Shown: piece after piece, positions 36,854 to 44,588 of the stretch
Layout: each line of letters opens with the position of its first letter
Numbering within the stretch: position 1 is the stretch's first letter
NCBI GenBank assembly: GCA_009377745.1
Contig: WHTK01000001.1
Location: 62,001-126,000, forward strand
DNA from: Dehalococcoidia bacterium
Lineage (GTDB): Bacteria; Chloroflexota; Dehalococcoidia; DSTF01; WHTK01
Direction: 5' to 3'
DNA: 64,000 bases
Notes under the pieces: generated by a model
The model's input: the letters and a program-made list of their open reading frames with translations, nothing else
The model's database searches: none
Told to the model about the DNA's origin: nothing
Made by a program: the position numbers and the translations under genes

Positions 36854-37303
36854 TTGGCTCACAGCAAGTCCGCCCTCAAGCGTTGGCGTCAATCGATTGA
36901 GCGACGAGACCGCAACCGCTCCGTAAAGAGCCGGACGCGGACGCTCCTGACGCGCGCGGTCTCGCTGACCAGCAACGACCCCGCGGATTCTGAGCCGGCC
37001 GTCCGAGCCGCGATCAGCGCCCTCGACAAGGCGGCTCAGAAGGGCATCATTCACGCCAACGCCGCCGCGCGCAGCAAGTCCCGCCTGCTCAAGCGCTTCA
37101 ACCTGGCGCAGGCCCAGTCGGTGGCCAACGCGGCCGGCACCGCTGCCGCTGCTCCGGAGACCGCCGCGAAGAAGCCGGCAGCCCGTAAGGCTGCCGCTCC
37201 CAAGAAGGCTGCAGCGCCCAAAACGACCCGCAGCCGCGCTTCTACCGCCAAGCCGGCCGACGAGAAGGCGCCGCGGGCGACGCGTAGCCGCAAGACCAGC
37301 TAA
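36854..37303 (+). CDS. rpsT: 30S ribosomal protein S20 with C-terminal tail
   Basis: Residues 1-90 match S20: MAHSKSALKRWRQSIERRDR, then an alanine-rich helix and HANAAARSKSRLLKRF. S20 binds the 5' and 3' domains of 16S rRNA. The usual length is about 88 residues; here 149, because of an extra tail of about 55 residues rich in Ala, Lys, Pro and Arg, probably disordered and RNA-binding. The start is TTG at 36854 with a strong GGAGGAG; TTG is also the start of Escherichia coli rpsT, where it matters for autogenous control. It is likely a single-gene unit; the dehydrogenase follows 15 bases later and may be co-transcribed. Confidence 0.93.
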   Translation: MAHSKSALKRWRQSIERRDRNRSVKSRTRTLLTRAVSLTSNDPADSEPAVRAAISALDKAAQKGIIHANAAARSKSRLLKRFNLAQAQSVANAAGTAAAAPETAAKKPAARKAAAPKKAAAPKTTRSRASTAKPADEKAPRATRSRKTS

Positions 37304-37318
37304 CACCTCACAGCCAGC

Positions 37319-38356
37319 ATGAAAGCGTGCGTCTTCAACGGCCCCGGCGATGTCGGTGTCATTGAGATACCCATGCCGGAGCCCGGTCGCGGCGAGATTG
37401 TCCTGCGCGTCGGCGCGGCGGGTCTCTGTCACTCCGACGTGCGCGTCTACAAGGGCGAAAAGTACGCCAAGCAGGGCGTTGTCCCGGGGCACGAGGTGTC
37501 GGGCGTCATCGCCGCTGTCGGGGAGGGCGTGGAGGACTATCGTTCCGGCCAGCACGTCGCCCTCTGCCCGATCGTAGCCTGCGGCGTCTGCGAGTTCTGC
37601 CTCGTAGGCAAGCGCAACCGCTGCGTCAACCGCGTCACGCTGGGCTACGACGAGAACGGTGGCCTGGGCGAGTACATGCTCGTGCCGGACCCCATCGTCC
37701 GGCTGGGGCACGTCTTCGAGCTTCCGGAGGGATTGTCGCTGAAGCAGGCGTCGCTGCTGGAGCCCACGGCCTGCGTGCTCAACTCTCTGGAGCTGGTGGG
37801 TGTGGGCGCCGGCACCGTGATGCTGCTGATCGGCGGCGGTCCGATGGGCCTGCTGCACCTCGTCCTGGCGCGGCAGCTCGGCGCCCTGGTCATCGCCAGC
37901 GAGCCGGACGAGGAGCGGCGCGGCTGGGCCCGCAAGCTGGGCGCCTTCGCCACCATCGACCCGATGACCCAGGACACGACCAAGGCTGTCAAGGAGCTGA
38001 CGGACGGCCAGGGCGCGGATGTGGCCGTTGTCTCCACGGGCGCTGTGCCGGCTGCCGCCGCTTCGCTGACCGCCGTACGGCGTCAGGGCCAGATCGGCCT
38101 TTTCGGCGGCTTTCCGCCGGAGTCCGTCCTGGACCTGGACCCCAACGTGATCCACTACAACGAGCTGATCTTGACCGGCTCCCAGAACGCAACGATCGAC
38201 CAGTACCGGCGCACCCTTGCGCTGCTGCCGCGTCTGCACGACCTGCGCCAGATCGTCACCCACAGCTTCAGCATCGACGACGCGCCCAGGGCCTACGAAT
38301 CCCGGCTGGAGCGCGACGGCCTCAAGTCTGAGGTCGTCTTCCCAGACGTTATTTAG
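37319..38356 (+). CDS. Zinc-dependent medium-chain dehydrogenase
   Basis: A 345-residue medium-chain dehydrogenase/reductase. Catalytic zinc ligands fit GLCHSDVRVY (Cys) and PGHEVSG (His-Glu); the structural zinc set lies in CPIVACGVCEFCLVGKRNRC. The Rossmann loop is MLLIGGGPMGLLHLVLARQL. The C-terminal region NELILTGSQNATIDQY resembles sorbitol and threonine dehydrogenases. It therefore oxidises an alcohol or polyol with NAD(P); the substrate is unknown. It starts 15 bases after rpsT and ends seven bases before the methyltransferase gene. Confidence 0.85.
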   Translation: MKACVFNGPGDVGVIEIPMPEPGRGEIVLRVGAAGLCHSDVRVYKGEKYAKQGVVPGHEVSGVIAAVGEGVEDYRSGQHVALCPIVACGVCEFCLVGKRNRCVNRVTLGYDENGGLGEYMLVPDPIVRLGHVFELPEGLSLKQASLLEPTACVLNSLELVGVGAGTVMLLIGGGPMGLLHLVLARQLGALVIASEPDEERRGWARKLGAFATIDPMTQDTTKAVKELTDGQGADVAVVSTGAVPAAAASLTAVRRQGQIGLFGGFPPESVLDLDPNVIHYNELILTGSQNATIDQYRRTLALLPRLHDLRQIVTHSFSIDDAPRAYESRLERDGLKSEVVFPDVI

Positions 38357-38363
38357 CTTGTCA

Positions 38364-39173
38364 ATGTCGGAATTCCACGCCTTCGAGCTCACGGGCTGGT
38401 CCGACGTCGCGACGGTCGCCGCGTACGATGGCGGCTTTGGCAGCGTCACGGTGCAGGCAACGACTGCGCTGCTGGAAGCCGTGGCATTGCGGCCCGGTAT
38501 GCGCCTGCTAGATGTAGCCTGCGGTCTCGGTTACCTGACCGGCGTCGCCACCGACCGCGGCGCTCTGGCAATGGGAATCGATTTCTCGCCCGCGATGATC
38601 GCCTCGGCCCGCGTCCGGCGCTTCGATGCGCCCTATCAGGAGGGCGACGCTCAGGCGCTAGAGTTCCCGGATGCCAGTTTCGAGGCTGTCGTCTGCGCCT
38701 TCGGTATGCTCCACTTCGCCGACCCGGAGCGGGCTATCCGCGAGGCGTTTCGAGTGCTGACGCCGGGCGGCCGCTACGCTTTTGCCGTCTGGGCTCAACC
38801 GGATGCTGATAATGGCGCCGGCATCCTCAACGCCGCCCTCGAAGAGCACGGGACGCTGGCCTCGCCGGCGCCGGCCGGCCCGTCGCAGTTCCGGTTCAGC
38901 GACCCGGAGGAGTGCCGTCGCGGCCTTGAAGCCGCCGGCTTCACCGGAATCGAGACGCGTCGCCTCGAATTTGTCTGGCGCGCCCCCAGCGCCACCGCCC
39001 TGCTCGATGCGCTTGAAGCCAGCTCCGTGCGCCTCAAGACGCTGCTCCAGGCCCAGACGCCCGAGGCCAGCCATGGCGTCCGGGACGCTTTCGTCCGCGA
39101 GACGGCCCGCTTCGAGGTCGAAGGCGGCATCGCCCTGCCGATGCCCGCGTTGCTGGCGAGCGGCGTCAAATAG
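38364..39173 (+). CDS. SAM-dependent methyltransferase (class I)
   Basis: A 269-residue methyltransferase with motif I LLDVACGLGYLTGVA (about residues 48-62), motif II ALAMGIDFSPAMIASAR, EGDAQALEFPDASFEAVVCA and motif III ILTPGGRYAFAVW-like block (VLTPGGRYAFAVW). These match the UbiE/MenG-related superfamily, but the acceptor is unknown. The ATG at 38364 follows the dehydrogenase stop by seven bases, so the genes are likely co-transcribed. Earlier in-frame starts lie inside the dehydrogenase gene and give sequence without family similarity. Confidence 0.85.
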   Translation: MSEFHAFELTGWSDVATVAAYDGGFGSVTVQATTALLEAVALRPGMRLLDVACGLGYLTGVATDRGALAMGIDFSPAMIASARVRRFDAPYQEGDAQALEFPDASFEAVVCAFGMLHFADPERAIREAFRVLTPGGRYAFAVWAQPDADNGAGILNAALEEHGTLASPAPAGPSQFRFSDPEECRRGLEAAGFTGIETRRLEFVWRAPSATALLDALEASSVRLKTLLQAQTPEASHGVRDAFVRETARFEVEGGIALPMPALLASGVK

Positions 39174-39251
39174 CCCCTCGTGCATGGGCTGCGGCCCCTT
39201 GCAACCCCGTGGCGACCTGAAGGTCGCCGCGACAAGGCGCTCGCGGCGTGG

Positions 39252-39854
39252 TTAGAGCAGCGCCTTTCCGATAGCCAGAGCTCCGAAGACGCAGAACAGC
39301 ACGGCGGCGCCAATGCCGATTGTCCGCCGCGGCAGGCGCTGACCGGCGATGATCCCCAGGGCGATGGCCAGCGCGTCCGCTACCACCATGCCTGCCGTCG
39401 AGCCCAGCCAGACGCCGATGCCGTCGCTCTGGTCGCCGGCCAGCGTGACGGTCGCGAGCTGCGTCTTGTCGCCCAGCTCTGAGACGAAGAAGGACGCCGC
39501 GACCACGCCGAAGGCCCCGAAGACGGGCACGCGCAGGCCGGGGTCGCCTTCCAGCGTGTCGCCGCGCAGGCTCCAGGCAGCGAAGGCGAAGAAGGAGAGG
39601 CCGACGATAACCAGCAGCACATCCTCGGGCAGCAAGGCATCGATGGTGCGGCCGAGGATGACAGAGCCGAGATGGACGACGAGGGTCGCTACGCTGACGC
39701 CGGCCAGCACCAGCCACCAGCGGTACTTGGTCGCGAACCAGAGGGCGACGAGCTGGGACTTATCGCCCAACTCGGCTACGAAGATGACCAGAAACGAGAT
39801 CAAAAACGCCGGCACCGCAACTCCTTCGCTGCTGTGCCGGCTTGAGGTTGTCAT
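39252..39854 (-). CDS. GDT1/TMEM165-family (UPF0016) transporter
   Basis: A 200-residue membrane protein with six helices and the two inverted signature motifs of UPF0016: VAELGDKSQLVALWFATKYRW (about residues 26-46, Glu-X-Gly-Asp) and SELGDKTQLATVTLAG (about 126-141). In this family they form the cation site of Mn2+/Ca2+/proton exchangers; bacterial MneA exports manganese. The ATG at 39854 gives a 12-residue polar leader; GTG at residue 13 is an alternative. Its neighbours give no further clue. Confidence 0.85.
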   Translation of the reverse strand: MTTSSRHSSEGVAVPAFLISFLVIFVAELGDKSQLVALWFATKYRWWLVLAGVSVATLVVHLGSVILGRTIDALLPEDVLLVIVGLSFFAFAAWSLRGDTLEGDPGLRVPVFGAFGVVAASFFVSELGDKTQLATVTLAGDQSDGIGVWLGSTAGMVVADALAIALGIIAGQRLPRRTIGIGAAVLFCVFGALAIGKALL

Positions 39855-40261
39855 TTAGACCCTCGGCCAACACATACGCAGCACGTATGCACTGGCCGAA
39901 AGTCTCGTCTGCCCTCAGTGAGGACCGCGTCACCGTCTCCCGATTGCGGAAGAAGCGTGTCGATGGCGCGCGGGAGACTACTCCCCTTCGGTTGATTTCA
40001 GGCTATCGGGTTGCGAGCGGACGGGCAAGAGGCTGGGGCGCCGTGAGACGACTCTTGGCCAAGGATTCCGCTCGGCCGGGATGGTCTCGTCTCACGGGCC
40101 GGATGAGGACGGGCCTGGTCACTCGAGCCGAGATTCCTCGTGCCTCGGAATGACAATGAGGATGGGATCAGGCACAGGGAGGCATTGGCCGGGACTGCTT
40201 CGTCGCTGCCGCTTTTCGCAGCTCAGTAAGATCGGTGTCAGTAAGGCCGGTGGTCAAGTCG
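39855..40261. other. Intergenic region with one type A repeat
   Basis: No gene found. The repeat lies at 40131-40154 (AGATTCCTCGTGCCTCGGAA core). The rest has no clear structure. Confidence 0.4.
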
Positions 40262-41671
40262 CTAGCGCGAGGTTGTGGGAGCGAGGGCGTTCTCGACCTT
40301 GGCGTCCGGGCCGAGGATGACGAGGATGTCCGCGGTGGAGTTGCGGATGGCCTGGTCGGCCTCGTTAGCCGTGCGGACGCGTGACTTAGGCAAACCCATC
40401 CAGCCGGCGATGCGCTCGGCCGTGTAGCGCTTACCGGAGTAGTCGATGATTTCCGTCTCCTGGTGCGCCACCGCCGCATTGACCGCGACCAGCGAGCTCT
40501 GCGGTATGCCGAGGCCGATCAGGTACTCGACCGCCTTGGAGGCCAGGCCGCTGACCGCGGTGCCGTTCTGCACCTCAACCACCGCGGCTTCCTGCAGCAG
40601 CTGGTTGTCTGACATAAATGCGTCGACGATCTGCTTGATGCCGGCCTCGGAGGGCAGCAGGACAGCGGCGCCGGTGCTCGGCACCGTGTAGGGGGTCGTC
40701 GCCGCACCGAGGGAGAGGAACGCCATCTGGTCGGAGTCGATGGACGCCGCCAGGCGCGCGAAGCCGGGCACCTGCAGGTCGTTGATGTCGGTTGTCACGG
40801 TGTTCTTGTAGCGCTTCCAGAGGTTGACGGCGTTCTGCGGGTCGGCCAGTACGTTGAGCTGGGTCATCTTGTCCATCACGGCGAACATGATGCGCTGCTG
40901 GCGCAGGATGCGGTCGAGGTCGCTGGAGTTGCGGCGGACGCGGGAATAGCAGAGAGCGTCGCTGCCGTCCATGTGATGCAGGCCCGGCTGGAAGACGCAG
41001 GGGTAGTAGTCGCCCGGGCGCTCCGTCTCCGAGTAGAAGGGGTCGTTGACGCCGGGTGATGGCACATCCACATCGACGCCGCCCAGCAGGTCGATCACCT
41101 GCTTGAAGCCCTCGAAGTCGATCAGGAGGTAGTAGTTGATCTTGATGTCGAGCAGCTTTTCGACCGTCTTCTTGGCCAGCGCCGGGCCGCCACCGTCGTA
41201 GCCCTGGGTCTCGCCGATGATGTAGGCGGAGTTGACGCGCTCCTTGAAGGAGGTGTTACCGGTCTTGGAGGGGATATCGACGTAGAGGTCGCGCGGCATC
41301 GCCAGGCCGCGCGCCGAGCGGCTTGCCGGGTCCACCGTCATTACGAACATTGTGTCGGTGCGGGCCGGCGATTGGCCTTCGGCGGGGCGCCGGTCGAGGC
41401 CCATGACGAGGACGTTGATCCTGCCGCTACCCAGCTCGCCCGAATCTCCACCGTCGATGCCCGGCAGCTTTGGCAAGCCGCCGGCGATGCGGATATCGGT
41501 GCCGCCGAGGAAGATTTTATCGATCTGGGTAGCAACGACGAGCGCGGTATAGAAGGCTCCAGCCGCCAGGACGACAATCCCGAAGACGAAGAGGAGCTGG
41601 TTGCGGAGCCTGGGCCGGGAGGGCCGGTCGCGGGTTGAGGCGGGCTCACGCCCGCGCTGTCGGTCGGACAT
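40262..41671 (-). CDS. LytR-CpsA-Psr (LCP) family protein with LytR_C domain
   Basis: A 469-residue envelope enzyme. A cytoplasmic basic stretch and one helix (LLFVFGIVVLAAGAFYTALV, about residues 27-46) anchor it. The LCP domain (about 85-270) has INVLVMGLDRRP, DTMFVMTVDP, AMPRDLYVDIP and KERVNSAYIIGE, ending with LDRILRQQRIM and its conserved Arg. A C-terminal LytR_C domain (about 365-455) follows. LCP enzymes attach teichoic acids, capsular or other glycopolymers to peptidoglycan from undecaprenyl carriers. The start at ATG 41671 is favoured because the promoter at 41679-41707 makes a TTG at 41680 impossible. Confidence 0.87.
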   Translation of the reverse strand: MSDRQRGREPASTRDRPSRPRLRNQLLFVFGIVVLAAGAFYTALVVATQIDKIFLGGTDIRIAGGLPKLPGIDGGDSGELGSGRINVLVMGLDRRPAEGQSPARTDTMFVMTVDPASRSARGLAMPRDLYVDIPSKTGNTSFKERVNSAYIIGETQGYDGGGPALAKKTVEKLLDIKINYYLLIDFEGFKQVIDLLGGVDVDVPSPGVNDPFYSETERPGDYYPCVFQPGLHHMDGSDALCYSRVRRNSSDLDRILRQQRIMFAVMDKMTQLNVLADPQNAVNLWKRYKNTVTTDINDLQVPGFARLAASIDSDQMAFLSLGAATTPYTVPSTGAAVLLPSEAGIKQIVDAFMSDNQLLQEAAVVEVQNGTAVSGLASKAVEYLIGLGIPQSSLVAVNAAVAHQETEIIDYSGKRYTAERIAGWMGLPKSRVRTANEADQAIRNSTADILVILGPDAKVENALAPTTSR

Positions 41672-41678
41672 TGCACTC

Positions 41679-41707
41679 AACGTATCCTAGCTCTCAGACC
41701 CAGTCAA
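41679..41707 (-). promoter_or_regulatory. Promoter of the LCP gene, likely leaderless
   Basis: On the minus strand TTGACT (41707-41702), 17 bases, TACGTT (41684-41679). Transcription would begin about 41672, one base before the ATG at 41671, so the mRNA would have essentially no leader. Confidence 0.55.
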
Positions 41708-41786
41708 CCCGATAATTGCTAACGGGCACTCTCGATTTTAAGCGCTGAGGCGCTATCATGAGCGCAGATTACAGGAGGGGGCATCT

Positions 41787-42050
41787 ATGCAAGTAATTCT
41801 CGAGCCGGACGAGGCCTGGTCGATCATGAGCCTTGTTGTTTCGCAGGTCCTCGACCAGGTAGAGCTGTCCGAGGAAGGCAAGGCCGCGGTGCGTCGCTGG
41901 CGCAGCGACCGGGGCGACGCCACCACCGAGATGGGCGACCTGACCGTCTCCATGAACGAGTCCCTTGGCACGGTGCTGGATGAGCGCACGACGCGCCTTA
42001 TCCGCCGCAAGGGCTGGTACGTATCGACCAAGGAAGAGGCGCAGGCGTGA
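41787..42050 (+). CDS. Small protein of unknown family, paralogue 1
   Basis: An 87-residue protein with no family I recognise. It aligns along its length with the next gene: MQVILEPDEAWSIMSLVVSQ pairs with MKVEFENEEAWNLMSHIVSR, and AVRRWRSDRG with RVRRWKSDEM. It looks like an all-alpha protein after one beta strand; the EAWxxMSxxVS and VRRWxSD blocks recur. AGGAGG precedes the ATG. It overlaps the second copy by four bases (GTGA type), so their products are likely made together. Confidence 0.6.
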   Translation: MQVILEPDEAWSIMSLVVSQVLDQVELSEEGKAAVRRWRSDRGDATTEMGDLTVSMNESLGTVLDERTTRLIRRKGWYVSTKEEAQA

Positions 42051-42286
42051 AGGTTGAGTTCGAGAACGAAGAAGCCTGGAACCTCATGTCGCACATCGTC
42101 AGCCGCCTCGTGGACGAGACGCCGCTGTCCGACTCCGACCGCGCTCGCGTCCGCCGCTGGAAGAGCGACGAGATGCGCGCCACCAGCCAGGAGATGCGCG
42201 TCCTCACGCTGAAGATGAACGAGGACCTGCAGAAGGGCATGGAGCGCAAGGCCAAGAGTCAGCTCCGCAAGCCAGATTGGGTCTAG
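42047..42286 (+). CDS. Small protein of unknown family, paralogue 2
   Basis: A 79-residue paralogue of the preceding gene, starting at GTG 42047 within the stop of the first. Shared positions include EAW, M-S, V-S, L-S, VRRW-SD, AT, E-M, LT, MNE-L and a C-terminal W-V. The C-terminal 20 residues are basic (ERKAKSQLRKPDW), unlike those of the first copy. Two coupled paralogues suggest a heterodimer. No function is proposed. Confidence 0.6.
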   Translation: MKVEFENEEAWNLMSHIVSRLVDETPLSDSDRARVRRWKSDEMRATSQEMRVLTLKMNEDLQKGMERKAKSQLRKPDWV

Positions 42287-42389
42287 GCAGCGAGTTCAAG
42301 TGCAAGCGCTGGCAGCATGACGTATCACCGCGACCTCGGTAATTGTGGAGCCGGAAACGATCCACCATTATCGCTGCTGCTGTTAATTG

Positions 42390-43311
42390 TCAGTCTTGCG
42401 GTGTAAGGGGCTGTTTCCCGACTAACAAATTCTGGTGCCAATCGAAGACATCAAAATACTCAGGAACGTACAGACACTTACAAGATTGCTTGCCTGAAAG
42501 GTTGGCCTGTTTAACTGACGGATGAACGCTGAGCGGCGTGGTTCGTTGGACACTATACCTAACCGGTCAATCTCTGGATGGATGAGACGAATGTCGTTCA
42601 GTCTGAGTAGGCCAGAGTAAATCGGAGTGGAGTGTTCTACCTCGTAAAGCGCGGCTAAACGCCCGGTGCCACGCCCTACCCAAACGACGTCGACCTCTTG
42701 CAAGATGGTTTGCACCTTCTCGAAGCTGCCGGGCAGTCGATCGACGAACCCATAGGGACTAGTTAGCGACCAGTCGAGCATCCAACGATCTTTTAGCGGT
42801 ATCCAGACGTCGAAATTCTTGGCCGTACCTATTGCGCCGAGGAGAGTCTGCACCTGTGCGTGAGATAGGTTGGATGCGCTTCGAGCCCCGTTAATTCCCT
42901 GTCGAGCGCAGCAAAGCCATAGTGGCTTTCCACGTTGAAACGGCCTGCTCGCGATACATATAAGACCGTAGCGTCTTCGCGTGGATATATTTGCACCTTA
43001 TATTGGCCATCGACCGCCGGCCGCGCCTCAGTAAATACATCCTCATAATCGGCATAAGGCAGAAGGAGTGGTTGGCTTTGGCCTTCCCAAAGGAAACATA
43101 TAAAAGACCTCTTACCTTCAAGCTGACGGAGATCTTCCTGCCTCAGGCCGAAAAATCCTTGTAGCCGTCCGTGCAGCTTTGAGTATCGGATGTAAATGCG
43201 GGCGGCGCCATCGAGTGCGTCGTATAGAGAGAGGCTGGGCCCAACTTTGGATAGAGGTCCGTAGCGTCGGGCCATCTCAGCCAAGAACATCGCCTTAGTA
43301 TCTGTCGCCAC
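42390..43311 (-). pseudogene. Nuclease-like protein, twice frameshifted
   Basis: Read in three frames from ATG 43311, the region gives about 305 residues: MATDTKAMFLAEMARRYGPL ... FAALDRELTG, then (after a shift near 42890) SNLSHAQVQTLLGAIGTAKN, VVWVGRGTGRLAALYEVEHS, and after a shift near 42465 VPEYFDVFDWHQNLL ending TGA at 42392-42390. The block LYEVEHSTPIYSGLLRLNDI and the following VSNEPRRSAFIRQLNRPTF resemble a predicted PD-(D/E)XK-like nuclease type in restriction-related proteins, with low certainty. Lower GC than neighbours suggests acquisition. The shifts may be errors or true decay. Confidence 0.5.
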
Positions 43312-43421
43312 GCCCTATGCGCCCTGCTCTCGATTTCACCACGCTGACAACCTCAGTTAGCCCATCGAGGTACGTTAGCATTTGTTCGCAAAGTTTTGTT
43401 CTGCGTAGGCTAATTCTCCCT

Positions 43422-44506
43422 TTACGGCCGCAGGCGGTAGAGACGGAAGAAGGGATGGTCCAGCGCGATTGTCTCCATGCGGCTGAGGCCGGCCGCCTGG
43501 GCGTACTCCTGTAGCTTGGGTGGTCGCATGACGGTGCCGGTCTGCGCTGATGGCGCCTCCGACATGCCGTTGGTCAGGCACATGAACAGGCTCCAGCCGT
43601 ACATCAGCTGCTCCGTCTCGTCGCCGGGGGCATAGAAGCTCTCCGCTACCTTTTCGTCGATGACGACGACGGAGCCGCCCTCGGCCAGGAGGCCGCGCAT
43701 CATCTTCAGCACGTCCACCGGTCGCGCCAGGTCATGGATCATCTCGAAGGCGGTGACGAGGTCGTAGCGGACGCTGAGGCCGGGCTCGGCGACGTCGCGC
43801 AGGTGGAAGCTGACGCGGTCTTCTAGCCCTGTACCGGCGAGGTTCGCCTTCGCCAGGTCGATCGTCGCCGGGTCGATGTCATAGCCATCGATCTGGACCA
43901 GCGGGTAGTGACGCGCCAGACCGATGGCCGACCAACCGCCGCCGCAACCGATATCGGCGATGCGCGCGGGTGGCTCCGCCCTGAGGCGGGCATCGACCTC
44001 CGGCAGTGCGGCAAGCCACTCGCCGGCCAGGCTGAGGAAGGCCGGGCGGTTGATGTCGGACTGGCCACGCGCGCGTCTTCGCCGTAAGTGGTCCAGGAGA
44101 CGCCGCCACCGGTGCGGAAGGCCTGCATGAGCTCCGGCAGGGTGCTGCTGAGGCTGACGAGGAGGCGGCTGATCGGCGCCATGTAGTTGAGGCTGTCGCC
44201 GTCGGTCAGCACCTCGGCCGCCGCCGGTGAGAGAGAGTAGCGCCGTTCGGAGGCGTCCGCCGCTTCGGACGAGACGGCGATCAAGCCCGCGACTGCCTGC
44301 TGCTCCAGCCACTCCCTGACGTAGCGCTCGACGCAGCCGGTGGCATCGGCCAGCTCCGGCGCCGTCAGGCCCGGCCGCGATTGCATCGCGCTGTACAGAC
44401 CCAGCCGGTCGCCCAAGTAGACAGAGAGGATGCGGAACATTCCGAGGCCGGATTCGAGCAGGCCGGTGGCGTAGGCGTCGCTGTCGCGGTCATTCAGGTT
44501 AGTCAT
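43422..44506 (-). CDS. Methyltransferase with N-terminal winged helix (one frameshift)
   Basis: Two overlapping frames make one gene of about 361 residues: N-terminal MTNLNDRDSDAYATGLLESG and the winged-helix part TAPELADATGCVERYVREWL to TTYGEDARV, then after +1 base near 44065-44068 GQSDINRPAFLSLAGEWLAA and the SAM motif IADIGCGGGWSAIGLARHYP, DGYDIDPATIDLAKANL and VTAFEMIHDLARPVDVL. The layout (dimerisation/winged helix followed by a class I methyltransferase) matches small-molecule O/N-methyltransferases. The single shift at a GCGCGC run suggests a sequence error. The acceptor is unknown. Confidence 0.8.
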
Positions 44507-44588
44507 CGAGATACCTCCGTAGAAATGGCCACAGAGCCGGGCCGAAGCGAAGTCGATTTCAGCAGCGATTGGAGAGCTTGTCTAGCGG

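Noticed and set aside
36803..38449. Long open frame (548 codons) on the minus strand
   Set aside because: It lies opposite rpsT and the dehydrogenase, both well supported; its sequence is low-complexity Arg/Ala/Gly/Val as expected for a shadow frame.
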